From NCBI RefSeq assembly GCF_001544615.1, contig NZ_FCNV02000001.1, positions 744,001-808,000 of the forward strand: 64,000 bases of DNA. The letters are read 5' to 3'. Each line of letters opens with the position of its first letter. The first letter of the stretch is position 1. The stretch comes from Caballeronia concitans. GTDB taxonomy: Bacteria > Pseudomonadota > Gammaproteobacteria > Burkholderiales > Burkholderiaceae. Of the stretch, positions 1 through 9,022 are shown one piece after another. The notes under the pieces were generated by a model. It was not told where the DNA came from, did no database searches, and saw nothing but the letters and a program-made list of their open reading frames with translations. The translations under genes and the position numbers were made by a program.

Positions 1-495
1 ATCGGCAAGTCGCTGGCGGAAGCGGATCTCGTCGGCGAGGCGAAGGAAATCATCGAGGCGGCGCGCGCACGCGGCGCATCGGTGCCGATTCCGAGCGATG
101 TCGTGACCGCGAAGGAATTCGCCGCGACCGCGAAGGCGGAAACGAAGCCCGTCGCCGATATCGCCGACGACGACATGATCCTCGACATCGGCCCGGACAC
201 CGCGAAGGCGCTCGCCGCGCAACTCGCGACGGCCGGCACCATCGTGTGGAACGGCCCGGTCGGCGTGTTCGAGTTCGACCAGTTCGGCAACGGCACGAAG
301 ACGCTCGCGCAGGCCATCGCCAATTCGTCGGCGTTTTCGATCGCAGGCGGCGGCGACACGCTCGCGGCCATCGCGAAATACAACATCCACGACAAGGTCA
401 GCTACATCTCGACCGGCGGCGGCGCGTTCCTCGAATTCCTGGAAGGCAAGACGCTGCCCGCGGTGGAAGTGCTCGAATCCCGCGCCGGGGCTTAA
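1..495 (+). CDS. pgk: Phosphoglycerate kinase, C-terminal part (5' end outside window)
   Basis: The reading frame is open from base 1 and gives 164 residues of a protein normally near 395-400, so only the C-terminal (nucleotide-binding) domain is present. Visible hallmarks are [12 protein letters not shown], the glycine-rich [11 protein letters not shown] and the terminal [14 protein letters not shown], all typical of PGK. The enzyme transfers the acyl phosphate of 1,3-bisphosphoglycerate to ADP in cytosolic glycolysis and runs in reverse in gluconeogenesis. It is followed on the same strand by pyruvate kinase and class II aldolase, a plausible glycolytic transcription unit. Identification is secure; the start is not in the window. 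Confidence 0.97.
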   Translation: MGKSLAEADLVGEAKEIIEAARARGASVPIPSDVVTAKEFAATAKAETKPVADIADDDMILDIGPDTAKALAAQLATAGTIVWNGPVGVFEFDQFGNGTKTLAQAIANSSAFSIAGGGDTLAAIAKYNIHDKVSYISTGGGAFLEFLEGKTLPAVEVLESRAGA

Positions 496-880
496 GGCGT
501 TGGCCGCCCGAAACCAACCGGCGAAAGCAGGAAAGCAGGGCGCGCAAGCAGCCGGCGGCGCGCAAACCGATGTGAACGACGAACGCGGCGAACTCGACGC
601 CGCCGCCGAAGCGGTCCGCGTGATCGCGGAGGCGGCGCGGCCGGACGAGCCGTCGTCGCCGGAAAAAGAAGCGAAAGCGGAAGAAGCGGAGGACGAAGCG
701 GCGCTGCCGCCGACGCCGCCGGTCATCATCGGCGGCGTGGCCGCCCTTGCCACACAAGAAATCGATAAAGCGACGCCGGCACGAACCGGCGCGCGCGCGC
801 AAGCGGTCAGCAATACATCGCCGTTGGCGCAACGTGCTCGCAGCGCTGTTACGGGCGGTCCCACTGAGACGAGGAATTCC
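496..880 (+). other. pgk-pyk spacer, open in frame with pyk
   Basis: This 385-base spacer has no stop codon in the pyk frame. A TTG at 500, four bases after the pgk stop, could add 127 Ala/Glu/Pro-rich residues before the pyk ATG. The first two thirds use mostly G or C at the third codon position, as the neighbouring genes do. It resembles no domain I know, and pyruvate kinases do not normally carry such an extension, so pyk is annotated from its own ATG. It could be a high-GC spacer, a separate small low-complexity protein or an N-terminal extension. Confidence 0.4.
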
Positions 881-2317
881 ATGCATCGCGCCACCAAGAT
901 TGTCGCCACCATCGGCCCGGCTTCGAGCAATCCCGACATCCTGCTTCAGATGATGCAGGCCGGGCTCGACGTCGTTCGCTTCAACTTCTCGCACGGCACC
1001 GCCGACGACCATCGCCAGCGCGCCGAATGGGTGCGCGAGGCGGCGCGTCAGGTGGGCCGCGAGGTCGCGATCATGGCGGACCTGCAAGGCCCGAAAATCC
1101 GCGTCGGCAAGTTCGAGAACAACAAGACGATGCTCGTCGCGGGCAACACGTTCGTCCTCGACGCGAATTGCGAACTCGGGAACAACGACCGCGTCGGTCT
1201 CGACTACAAGGATCTGCCGCGTGACCTGCGCGCGGGCGACACGCTGTTGCTCAACGACGGCCTGATCGTGCTCGACGTGACGCGCGTGATCGGCGAGGAA
1301 ATTCACACGGTCGTGAAGGTCGGCGGCGAGCTGTCGAACAACAAGGGCATCAACCGGCAGGGCGGCGGACTCACGGCACCCGCGCTGACCGAGAAGGACA
1401 TGGAGGACATCAAGACGGCGATGTCGCTCGGCGCGGATTTCGTCGCGGTGTCGTTCCCGAAGAACGCGACCGACATGGAAATGGCGCGTCAACTCGCGAA
1501 CATCGCGGGCGCGCCGTACGGCATCAAGCCGAAGATGATCGCGAAGATCGAGCGCGCTGAAGCCATTCCCGCGCTGCAAGGCATTCTCGACGCGTCCGAC
1601 GGCATCATGGTCGCGCGCGGCGATCTCGCGGTGGAAGTGGGCAACGCGGCGGTGCCGGCGCTGCAAAAGCGCATGATCCGCATGGCGCGCGAGTCGAACA
1701 AGCTCGTGATCACCGCCACGCAGATGATGGAATCCATGATCCACGCGCCCGTGCCGACGCGCGCGGAAGTGTCGGACGTGGCGAACGCCGTGCTCGACGG
1801 CACCGACGCCGTCATGCTCTCCGCCGAAACGGCCGCGGGCAAGTATCCGGTCACGACGATCGAGACGATGGCGGCCGTGTGCGTCGAAGCGGAGAAGTCC
1901 GAAGAGTCGCAGCTGGACCGCGATTTCCTGGACCGCACGTTCACGCGCATCGACCAGTCCATCGCGATGGGCGCGCTCTTCACGGCGTTCCATCTCGGCG
2001 CGAAGGCCGTGGTCGCGTTGACGGAATCCGGCTCCACGGCGCTGTGGATGTCGCGCCACTGGTCGCATGTGCCGATCTTCGCGCTGACGCCGCGCGTCGG
2101 CAGCGAACGCACGATGTCGCTGTATCGCAACGTCACGCCGCTGCATCTCGACACCAACATGGACCGCGACACCGCGCTCAATCAGGCGCTGGAAGTGGTC
2201 GTCTCGAAGGGCTACGCGGCGCGCGGCGACATGGTCGTGCTCACCGTCGGCGAGCCGATGGGCCAGGCAGGCGGCACCAACACGCTGAAGATCGTGCGCG
2301 TCGGCGACCATTTCTGA
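881..2317 (+). CDS. pyk: Pyruvate kinase
   Basis: Pyruvate kinase makes pyruvate and ATP from phosphoenolpyruvate and ADP, the last step of glycolysis. The 478-residue product has the standard length and begins MHRATKIVATIGPAS. It contains the RFNFSHG substrate-site segment, DLQGPKIRVG, the active-site lysine region MIAKIERAEAI followed by GIMVARGDLAVEVG, and NKLVITATQMMESM near residue 275. The C-terminal allosteric domain ends VGEPMGQAGGTNTLKI. The ATG at 881 is chosen because GAGACGAGG lies just upstream and because the homologous region starts here, although the frame is open back to 500. It lies between pgk and fba on the same strand. Confidence 0.97.
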   Translation: MHRATKIVATIGPASSNPDILLQMMQAGLDVVRFNFSHGTADDHRQRAEWVREAARQVGREVAIMADLQGPKIRVGKFENNKTMLVAGNTFVLDANCELGNNDRVGLDYKDLPRDLRAGDTLLLNDGLIVLDVTRVIGEEIHTVVKVGGELSNNKGINRQGGGLTAPALTEKDMEDIKTAMSLGADFVAVSFPKNATDMEMARQLANIAGAPYGIKPKMIAKIERAEAIPALQGILDASDGIMVARGDLAVEVGNAAVPALQKRMIRMARESNKLVITATQMMESMIHAPVPTRAEVSDVANAVLDGTDAVMLSAETAAGKYPVTTIETMAAVCVEAEKSEESQLDRDFLDRTFTRIDQSIAMGALFTAFHLGAKAVVALTESGSTALWMSRHWSHVPIFALTPRVGSERTMSLYRNVTPLHLDTNMDRDTALNQALEVVVSKGYAARGDMVVLTVGEPMGQAGGTNTLKIVRVGDHF

Positions 2318-2535
2318 CGCAGTCCGCCGTATTTTCGAGATGGATGCGCGGTCAAGCGCCGCGCAAGTGTTCACCGTATCGCAGGGCGTTCGCGGCTTGG
2401 GACAGCGCGAATTGCCCGAAGACGCGCAAGACGAAGCATCGTCATTGCCAGTCATAGGCCGAAAAACCGCCGGTGCACAACCAAGAGCGGAATCGTGCGC
2501 GTGAAGATTTTCGTTTCACATCATGGAGTTCCACA

Positions 2536-3600
2536 ATGCCTCTCGTATCAATGCGTCAATTGCTGGATCACGCAGCCGAACACGGCTACGGCCTCCCGGC
2601 ATTCAACGTGAACAATCTGGAACAAGTGCAGGCGATCATGGCGGCCGCGCACGAAGTCAACGCGCCCGTCATCATGCAGGCGTCGGCGGGCGCGCGTAAG
2701 TACGCGGGCGAAGCGTTCCTGCGACATCTGATCGAAGCGGCGGTCGAGTCGTATCCGCATATTCCGGTCGTGATGCATCAGGATCACGGCCAGTCGCCGG
2801 CGGTGTGCATGGCCGCGATCCGCTCGGGCTTCACCAGCGTGATGATGGACGGCTCGCTGGAAGCCGACGGCAAGACCGTCGCGTCGTACGAGTACAACGT
2901 CGACGTGTCGCGCAAGGTCGTCGAGTTCTCGCATTCGATCGGCGTCACCGTCGAAGCCGAACTGGGCGTGCTGGGCTCGCTCGAAACGATGAAGGGCGAC
3001 AAGGAAGACGGCCACGGCGCCGAAGGCACGATGACGCGCGAGCAATTGCTGACGGATGTCGAGCAGGCCGCCGACTTCGTGAAGCAAACGCAATGCGATG
3101 CGCTGGCGATCGCCATCGGCACGTCGCACGGTGCGTACAAGTTCTCGAAGAAGCCGACGGGCGATATCCTCGCGATCGATCGCATCAAGGAAATCCACCA
3201 GCGCATTCCGAACACGCACCTCGTGATGCACGGTTCGTCGTCGGTGCCGCAGGAATTGCTCGCGGAAATCCGCGAATTCGGCGGCGACATGAAGGAAACC
3301 TACGGCGTGCCGGTCGAAGAGATTCAGGAAGGCATCAGGCACGGCGTGCGCAAGGTGAACATCGATACCGATTTGCGTCTCGCGATTACCGGCGCGATCC
3401 GCCGCTATCTGTTCGAAAATCCGTCGAAGTTCGATCCGCGCGATTACCTGAAGCCCGCGCGCGAGGCCGCGAAGGAAATCTGCCGCCAGCGCTACATGCA
3501 GTTCGGCTGCGAGGGCATGGCCGGCAAGATCAAGCCGATTCCGCTCGACAAGATCGCCGAGAAGTACAAGTCCGGCGAGCTTGCGCAGATCGTGAAGTGA
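2536..3600 (+). CDS. fba: Fructose-bisphosphate aldolase, class II
   Basis: This zinc-dependent aldolase cleaves fructose 1,6-bisphosphate to dihydroxyacetone phosphate and glyceraldehyde 3-phosphate, or runs in reverse in gluconeogenesis. The 354-residue protein begins [19 protein letters not shown] and carries the metal-binding [22 protein letters not shown] and HGSSSVPQ segments of the Calvin-type class II family. The ATG at 2536 is preferred over an in-frame start at 2473 because GGAG (2525-2528) precedes it and homologues begin MPLVSMRQ. It is 218 bases downstream of pyk and is followed by a terminator-like hairpin. Confidence 0.97.
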   Translation: MPLVSMRQLLDHAAEHGYGLPAFNVNNLEQVQAIMAAAHEVNAPVIMQASAGARKYAGEAFLRHLIEAAVESYPHIPVVMHQDHGQSPAVCMAAIRSGFTSVMMDGSLEADGKTVASYEYNVDVSRKVVEFSHSIGVTVEAELGVLGSLETMKGDKEDGHGAEGTMTREQLLTDVEQAADFVKQTQCDALAIAIGTSHGAYKFSKKPTGDILAIDRIKEIHQRIPNTHLVMHGSSSVPQELLAEIREFGGDMKETYGVPVEEIQEGIRHGVRKVNIDTDLRLAITGAIRRYLFENPSKFDPRDYLKPAREAAKEICRQRYMQFGCEGMAGKIKPIPLDKIAEKYKSGELAQIVK

Positions 3601-3691
3601 GCGGCGATTCAAGCCTCACGCTGTTTGTAAAGTAAAATCAACGGGTTCCGGCGACGGGACCCGTTCGCATTTCCCGCTTCGCCCCATCAGT

Positions 3692-3728
3692 CGCCGCTTC
3701 GCGCGAGAAGCGGCGATTCACTTTTTTT
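3692..3728 (+). terminator. Rho-independent terminator between fba and purC
   Basis: CGCCGCTTC (3692-3700) and GAAGCGGCG (3707-3715) form a perfect 9-bp stem with a 6-base loop, followed after six bases by a run of seven T (3722-3728). An upstream AACGGGT/ACCCGTT pair around 3639-3665 may form a second hairpin. It would end the glycolytic unit just before purC. Confidence 0.75.
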
Positions 3729-3743
3729 CGCACCTTTCGGTAC

Positions 3744-4640
3744 ATGACGATGTCCACGCTCTACGAATCCACGATCAAATCGCTGCCGCTCCTGGGCCGT
3801 GGCAAGGTCCGCGACAACTACGCCGTCGGTCAGGACAAGCTCCTCATCGTGACCACCGACCGCCTTTCCGCATTCGATGTCGTCATGGGCGAGCCGATCC
3901 CGAACAAGGGCCGCGTGCTGAACCAGATGGCCGACTTCTGGTTCGAAAAACTAGGCCATATCGTGCCGAATCACAACACGGGCATCGATCCGGCGAGCGT
4001 CGTCGCGCCGGACGAAGTCGAGCAGGTGAAAGGCCGCGCGGTCGTCGTGAAGCGCCTGGAGCCGATTCTGGTCGAAGCCGTGGTGCGCGGTTATCTCGCG
4101 GGCAGCGGCTGGAAGGACTATCAGGCGACGGGCGCGGTCTGCGGCGTGGAACTGCCGGCGGGCCTGCAAAACGCGCAAAAGCTGCCCGAGCCGATCTTCA
4201 CGCCGGCAGCGAAGGCCGAAATGGGCCATCACGACGAAAACATCACTTACGATGACATGGAGCGCCGCATCGGCACGGAGCTGTCGGCCACCATCCGCCG
4301 CATCTCCATCCAGCTCTACAAGGAAGCCGCCGAGTACGCGGCGACGCGCGGCATCATCATCGCGGATACGAAGTTCGAATTCGGCCTCGACAACAAGGGC
4401 GAGCTGTATCTGATGGACGAAGTGCTCACCGCCGATTCGTCGCGCTTCTGGCCCGCGGATGGCTATCAGGTCGGCACGAATCCGCCGTCGTTCGACAAGC
4501 AGTTCGTGCGTGACTGGCTCGAAACGCAGCCGTGGAAGAAGGAGCCGCCCGCGCCGAAGCTGCCGGACGACGTGATCGCGAAGACATCGGAAAAGTATCA
4601 GGAAGCGCTGCAACGCCTGACGGGGCAGACGCTCGCGTAA
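3744..4640 (+). CDS. purC: Phosphoribosylaminoimidazole-succinocarboxamide synthase
   Basis: SAICAR synthase joins CAIR and L-aspartate, using ATP, in de novo purine synthesis. The 298-residue protein shows GRGKVRDNY near residue 18, [34 protein letters not shown] and DTKFEFGLD, all family signatures. Its length suits the longer PurC type. ATG codons at 3744 and 3750 are both possible starts; the difference is two residues. It opens a purC-purE-purK cluster whose three products act around the AIR-to-SAICAR steps. Confidence 0.97.
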   Translation: MTMSTLYESTIKSLPLLGRGKVRDNYAVGQDKLLIVTTDRLSAFDVVMGEPIPNKGRVLNQMADFWFEKLGHIVPNHNTGIDPASVVAPDEVEQVKGRAVVVKRLEPILVEAVVRGYLAGSGWKDYQATGAVCGVELPAGLQNAQKLPEPIFTPAAKAEMGHHDENITYDDMERRIGTELSATIRRISIQLYKEAAEYAATRGIIIADTKFEFGLDNKGELYLMDEVLTADSSRFWPADGYQVGTNPPSFDKQFVRDWLETQPWKKEPPAPKLPDDVIAKTSEKYQEALQRLTGQTLA

Positions 4641-4711
4641 GTTGGCATCGCGCGCTTCGTCCATTGCGGCCGATGCGCGCGTTCGATAGAAAGCACAAGG
4701 AAAGCAGCGAA

Positions 4712-5233
4712 ATGAGCGAAGTACAGACCGGAGCGCACGCGCACGACGCGCCGCTCGTCGGCGTGCTGATGGGTTCCAGTTCCGACTGGGACGTGATGAA
4801 GAACGCGGTCGCGATCCTGCAGGAATTCGGCGTGCCGTACGAGGCGAAGGTCGTGTCCGCGCACCGCATGCCCGACGAGATGTTCGACTACGCCGAGCGC
4901 GCGCGCGAGCGCGGCTTGCGGGCGATCATCGCGGGGGCGGGCGGCGCGGCGCATCTGCCGGGCATGCTGGCGGCCAAGACCACGGTGCCGGTGCTCGGCG
5001 TGCCGGTGGCGAGCAAGTATCTGAAGGGCGTCGATTCGCTGCATTCGATCGTGCAGATGCCGAAGGGCGTGCCCGTCGCGACATTTGCGATCGGCGAGGC
5101 GGGCGCGGCGAACGCGGCGCTGTTCGCGGTATCCATTCTGAGCGTGACCGATGCGCGCTTCGCCGACGCGCTCGCCGCCTTCCGCGTGAAGCAGAACCAG
5201 GCCGCACGCGACATGGCGCTGCCGCCGCTTTGA
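4712..5233 (+). CDS. purE: 5-(carboxyamino)imidazole ribonucleotide mutase
   Basis: Class I PurE converts N5-CAIR to CAIR in purine synthesis and needs PurK to supply N5-CAIR. The 173-residue product contains the two diagnostic stretches MGSSSDWD and [11 protein letters not shown], with the catalytic histidine in the latter, and [11 protein letters not shown]. The ATG at 4712 is chosen because homology starts shortly after it; the frame is open further upstream inside purC. It is 71 bases downstream of purC and 30 bases upstream of purK. Confidence 0.97.
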   Translation: MSEVQTGAHAHDAPLVGVLMGSSSDWDVMKNAVAILQEFGVPYEAKVVSAHRMPDEMFDYAERARERGLRAIIAGAGGAAHLPGMLAAKTTVPVLGVPVASKYLKGVDSLHSIVQMPKGVPVATFAIGEAGAANAALFAVSILSVTDARFADALAAFRVKQNQAARDMALPPL

Positions 5234-5263
5234 TCCGGCTTTCTCCGACACACGCACGCATCG

Positions 5264-6460
5264 ATGAACCCACAATCTTCCCCAATCTCTCCCATCTTGC
5301 CGGGCGCGTGGCTCGGCATGGTCGGCGGTGGCCAGCTCGGCCGCATGTTCTGCTTCGCCGCCCAGTCGATGGGCTATCGCGTCGCCGTCCTCGATCCCGA
5401 TGACACGAGCCCGGCGGGCGCCGTCGCGGATCGCCATATCCGCGCCGCCTACGACGACAAATCCGCGCTCACCGAACTCGGCCGGCTGTGCGCGGCGGTA
5501 TCGACGGAATTCGAGAACGTGCCCGCCGCGAGCCTTGAATTGCTCGCCGGCTGCACGTTCGTCAGCCCCGCCGCGAGTTGCGTGGCGATTGCGCAGGATC
5601 GCGTCGCGGAGAAGCGCTTCATCGCGCAGGCGGGCGTGCCGGTCGCGCCGCACGTGGTGATCGAATCGCCCGAGGCGCTCGCTGCGCTTCCCGACGACGA
5701 GATCGCCGCCGTGCTGCCGGGCATCCTCAAGACAGCGCGCCTGGGCTACGACGGCAAGGGTCAGATGAGCGTGCGCAACGTGCAGGAAGTGCGGACCGCG
5801 TATGCGTCGCTGTCGGGCGTGCCGTGCGTGCTGGAAAAGCGCATGCCGCTGAAGTACGAAGTCTCGGTACTGATCGCGCGCGGCGGCGACGGCAAGTCGG
5901 CCGTCTTCCCGCTCGCGCAGAACACGCACGTCAACGGCATTCTCGCGAAGACCATCGTTCCCGCGCCGGATGCGTCCGCGGCGCTCGTCGCGCAGGCGCA
6001 GGACGCTGCGCTGACCATCGCGGCGAAGCTCGGCTACGTGGGCGTGCTGTGCGTCGAATTTTTCGTGCTGGAAGACGGCTCGCTCATCGCGAATGAAATG
6101 GCGCCGCGCCCGCACAATTCCGGTCACTATACGGTCGATGCCTGCGCCACCAGCCAGTTCGAGCAGCAAGTGCGCACGATGACCGGCATGCCGCTCGGCG
6201 ACACGCGCCAGCATTCGCCGGCTGCGATGCTGAATCTGCTCGGCGATATCTGGTTCGACGGCCCGCAAAAGGACAAGGCGCGCGCGCCCGCGTGGATCGA
6301 GGTCGCGGCGATGCCCTCGGCGCGGCTGCATCTGTATGGCAAGGAAGAAGCGCGTCCGGGCCGCAAGATGGGCCACATCAATTTCACGGCGGCGACGCTC
6401 GAGGAAGCGCGCACGGCGGCGCGCGACTGTGCGCGCATGCTGCACATTTCGCTGGATTGA
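5264..6460 (+). CDS. purK: 5-(carboxyamino)imidazole ribonucleotide synthase
   Basis: PurK is an ATP-grasp enzyme that carboxylates AIR with bicarbonate and ATP to give N5-CAIR, the substrate of the adjacent PurE. The 398-residue product has the N-terminal [13 protein letters not shown] motif, the ATP-grasp segment [13 protein letters not shown] near residue 155, and the metal-binding [14 protein letters not shown] near residue 280. It starts 30 bases after purE and ends 20 bases before tsaC, so co-transcription is likely. Confidence 0.97.
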   Translation: MNPQSSPISPILPGAWLGMVGGGQLGRMFCFAAQSMGYRVAVLDPDDTSPAGAVADRHIRAAYDDKSALTELGRLCAAVSTEFENVPAASLELLAGCTFVSPAASCVAIAQDRVAEKRFIAQAGVPVAPHVVIESPEALAALPDDEIAAVLPGILKTARLGYDGKGQMSVRNVQEVRTAYASLSGVPCVLEKRMPLKYEVSVLIARGGDGKSAVFPLAQNTHVNGILAKTIVPAPDASAALVAQAQDAALTIAAKLGYVGVLCVEFFVLEDGSLIANEMAPRPHNSGHYTVDACATSQFEQQVRTMTGMPLGDTRQHSPAAMLNLLGDIWFDGPQKDKARAPAWIEVAAMPSARLHLYGKEEARPGRKMGHINFTAATLEEARTAARDCARMLHISLD

Positions 6461-6480
6461 GTTTTCAAGCAGTAGAAGCG

Positions 6481-7512
6481 ATGACCATCATTTATCCGAG
6501 CGCCGCGCAGATCGACGAGGCCGCGGCCCTGCTCGACGCGGGCGAACTCGTCGCTTTTCCGACCGAAACGGTCTATGGCCTGGGCGGCGATGCCGAGAAT
6601 CCCGAGGCGATCGCGCGCATTTACGCGGCGAAGGGACGGCCGGCGAATCATCCGGTGATCGTGCATCTCGCGCCGGAGGCCGATCCCGGCTACTGGGTGC
6701 GCGAGATGCCCGCCGATGCGCAGAAGCTCATCGATGCGTTCTGGCCCGGGCCGCTCACGCTCATTCTCAAGCGCGCATCGCATATTCCGGCGGCGGTGAG
6801 CGGCGGGCAGGATTCGGTGGGCATTCGTTGTCCTTCGCATCCGGTCGCGCAGCAGCTGCTGTCGGCGTTTCATGCGCGTCGGCTGGGCACTGGCAGGCAG
6901 GGCGGCGTGGCGGGGCCGTCGGCGAACCGGTTCGGTCATGTGAGCCCAACCACGGCGCAGCATGTCCGCGATGAATTCGGCGGCGCGGTGCATGTGCTCG
7001 ATGGCGGCGCGGCGGACGTGGGCATCGAATCGACGATTCTGGATTTGTCGCGCGGCTTTCCGGCGTTGCTGCGTCCGGGGCATGTGAGTCCGCAGGAGAT
7101 CGCGGATGTGATCGGGCAAGCGCCGCGTCTGCCCGATGGCAGCGATGCCACCGCGCCGCGCGCATCGGGCACGCTGAAGGCGCATTACGCGCCGCGCACG
7201 CCGCTGGCGTTGCTGCCGTTCGCATCGATCGAGCCGATGCTTGCCGCGCGTCATGCCGCCGGCGGCAAGAAGATCGCGCTGGTGGCGCGGGCGTCGAGCG
7301 CGGGCGAATGGGCGCACGCGCCGCATGTGCATTTCATCGCCGCGCCGGAAGATCCGCAGGGTTACGCGCGGGCGCTTTATGGATTGCTGCGGGCGCTGGA
7401 TCGCGCGGATGTCGAGCGGATTCTCGTCGAGAAGTTGCCGGAATCGGTGGAGTGGATTGCGGTGAACGATCGGCTGGGGCGGGCGGCGGCGGCGTTCGAG
7501 GGCGAGGGCTGA
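6481..7512 (+). CDS. tsaC: L-threonylcarbamoyladenylate synthase (Sua5/YrdC type)
   Basis: This enzyme makes threonylcarbamoyl-AMP from threonine, bicarbonate and ATP, the first step of the t6A37 modification of ANN-decoding tRNAs. The 343-residue product has the YrdC domain in its first ~210 residues (FPTETVYGLGGDA, KGRPANHPVIVHL, PGPLTLIL, GPSANRFGHVSPT) and a C-terminal Sua5 domain that includes ASGTLKAHYAPRTPL. This is the long Sua5-like form rather than the short TsaC form. The ATG at 6481 follows purK by 20 bases; the frame is open upstream inside purK, but homology begins at MTIIYPSAAQ. Confidence 0.93.
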   Translation: MTIIYPSAAQIDEAAALLDAGELVAFPTETVYGLGGDAENPEAIARIYAAKGRPANHPVIVHLAPEADPGYWVREMPADAQKLIDAFWPGPLTLILKRASHIPAAVSGGQDSVGIRCPSHPVAQQLLSAFHARRLGTGRQGGVAGPSANRFGHVSPTTAQHVRDEFGGAVHVLDGGAADVGIESTILDLSRGFPALLRPGHVSPQEIADVIGQAPRLPDGSDATAPRASGTLKAHYAPRTPLALLPFASIEPMLAARHAAGGKKIALVARASSAGEWAHAPHVHFIAAPEDPQGYARALYGLLRALDRADVERILVEKLPESVEWIAVNDRLGRAAAAFEGEG

Positions 7513-7552
7513 TCGGCGCGCTGATCCATTCGGCGCTCTCACGCCACCGACG

Positions 7553-7582
7553 CAAAAAAGCCCCGCAGAAGCGAGGCTTTTT
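7553..7582. terminator. Bidirectional terminator between tsaC and the lipase gene
   Basis: An A-run (7553-7559), GCCCCGC, loop AGAA, GCGAGGC and a T-run (7578-7582) form an imperfect hairpin with U-tracts on both strands. It sits between the convergent tsaC (plus) and GDSL hydrolase (minus) genes. Confidence 0.8.
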
Positions 7583-7606
7583 CGATTCCAGCCATTACGG
7601 TCAGCT

Positions 7607-8713
7607 TTATTTGCCCAACCCCGTCTTCGCAATCGCCTGCTCCGCCGTCTGCGCCCAGACCGCGTGCAGATGCGTCGTCGGATGCACGGTGTCCGCGTAC
7701 ATATACGTCTGATCCGCGCCGGCGACCGTCAACGTCTGCGGCGAGCAGAACAGCGACGTGGCGAACGCGCTCGGATTCGGCTCGCCGAACTTCGCGGCCG
7801 CCGTCGCCATCGCCTGGAGATTGCACGCCGTCCCGGTGTTCGACACCGCAAAGCCGTACTGCCCGTAATTCGCGGTCACGTTGGCCAGGAGCGGCACCAC
7901 GTCGAAATAGATGACTTTCGACATCAATCCCGCCTGCGTCAGCGCGCCTGCGAGCACCTGATTGAAGCCCGTCGATGCCTGAGTCAGCAGCGCGCGATTC
8001 GCAGCCGAACTCATCAAACCCTGCGGCGTCGTTCCGATGTCCGGCACGTTCGACACCAGCACGTGCGTCGCGCCATGCTGCACGATCGTGCCGATGATGC
8101 CCGCGAGATCGATGGCCGCCTTGCCGATCGCCGCGCTCGCCTGCGCGGGCGTGATCGCGCCGGCCACCGCCTGCTGGAAGTTGTACAGGATGTCGTTCGC
8201 GCCGCCGCTGACGATGACCAGCTGGTTCGAATTGAAGCTGCCGTGCGCGCTCATGTAGTTCTGCAACTGCGTGACGACGGGCACCGTCAGCGGGCCCGCG
8301 TAATTCGCCGGATCGTTCGAAACATGGTTGATGCCGATCGGATTCGTCACCAGTGCGCCGCCCTGCGCGTAGCCGAGACCGGATTGTGCGACGGGCGGCG
8401 AGCCGAAGCCGCCGGTCATCGCCGGGGTGAGCGTGTCGCCGTAATACTGCGCGATGTTCTGCACCCACACTTGTCCGGGGTTCGTCGTGAAGCGTCCGCC
8501 GCCGAAGTTGGCCGCGGCCACGGGCGAATACGTGCCGACATCCGAAAGACTGTCGCCGAAGGAAACGACCTGCAGCTTGATGCCGCCGGCCGGCGTCGAA
8601 TTGTTGTTGTCTGAACCGCCGCCGCATGCGGCGAGCAGGGCGAACGCCGCGCTGGCAGTGGCGATGCGGGCGTAGCGCGCCAGGGCGGCGCGCGTCGAGC
8701 GATGCTTCTTCAT
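7607..8713 (-). CDS. Secreted GDSL/SGNH-family lipase or esterase, putative lipoprotein
   Basis: The 368-residue protein starts MKKHRSTRAALARYARI, with a hydrophobic signal segment ending LLAAC (Cys30), a lipobox that suggests outer-membrane or periplasmic anchoring. Block I of the SGNH family is clear (VVSFGDSLSDVG, nucleophile Ser55), with GGANDIL as the Asn block and DTVHPTTHLH near the end as the Asp-His block. These proteins hydrolyse esters; the substrate cannot be told. The start at 8713 is supported by GAGG just upstream; a longer frame to 8860 lacks homology. It has no obvious operon partner. Confidence 0.88.
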   Translation of the reverse strand: MKKHRSTRAALARYARIATASAAFALLAACGGGSDNNNSTPAGGIKLQVVSFGDSLSDVGTYSPVAAANFGGGRFTTNPGQVWVQNIAQYYGDTLTPAMTGGFGSPPVAQSGLGYAQGGALVTNPIGINHVSNDPANYAGPLTVPVVTQLQNYMSAHGSFNSNQLVIVSGGANDILYNFQQAVAGAITPAQASAAIGKAAIDLAGIIGTIVQHGATHVLVSNVPDIGTTPQGLMSSAANRALLTQASTGFNQVLAGALTQAGLMSKVIYFDVVPLLANVTANYGQYGFAVSNTGTACNLQAMATAAAKFGEPNPSAFATSLFCSPQTLTVAGADQTYMYADTVHPTTHLHAVWAQTAEQAIAKTGLGK

Positions 8714-9022
8714 GGACCTCGTCTCCGTTCTTCGGTGTTTTCTATTTGTCTCGCGGCGCGTCGGGGCGTCGCGTCTGCTGCTGCATCGAATTGTGCCGCA
8801 AGCGGTGCGAATGTCGAGCGATGCGATGCATCCGCGACCGCCGCGTACGACAGCGTACACGGCGCGCGCGCCTGATCGGGCGCGGCGCGGTAGAAGAAAT
8901 CTTCGGTCGCGGGCACGCGGATCACGCGCGCAACGCGGGTTTTGCTCGATTGCCGCCCGCTCGCCACCGTGCTCGGCGGCACGCGCTCAGGCACCAGCTC
9001 AGGCACCCACACACGCTCGCGC
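8714..9022. other. Intergenic region between lipase gene and dacB
   Basis: Both neighbours are on the minus strand, so this 309-base gap should carry the lipase promoter. Apart from the lipase ribosome binding site next to 8713 and a short local repeat (two copies of CTCAGGCACC near 8985-9012), I see no gene, convincing hairpin or promoter. Open frames here have no recognisable protein. Confidence 0.5.

Noticed and set aside
398-2455. 685-codon minus-strand frame opposite pyk
   Set aside because: Antisense shadow of pyk and its spacer; the translation is low-complexity Arg/His/Ala with no domain.
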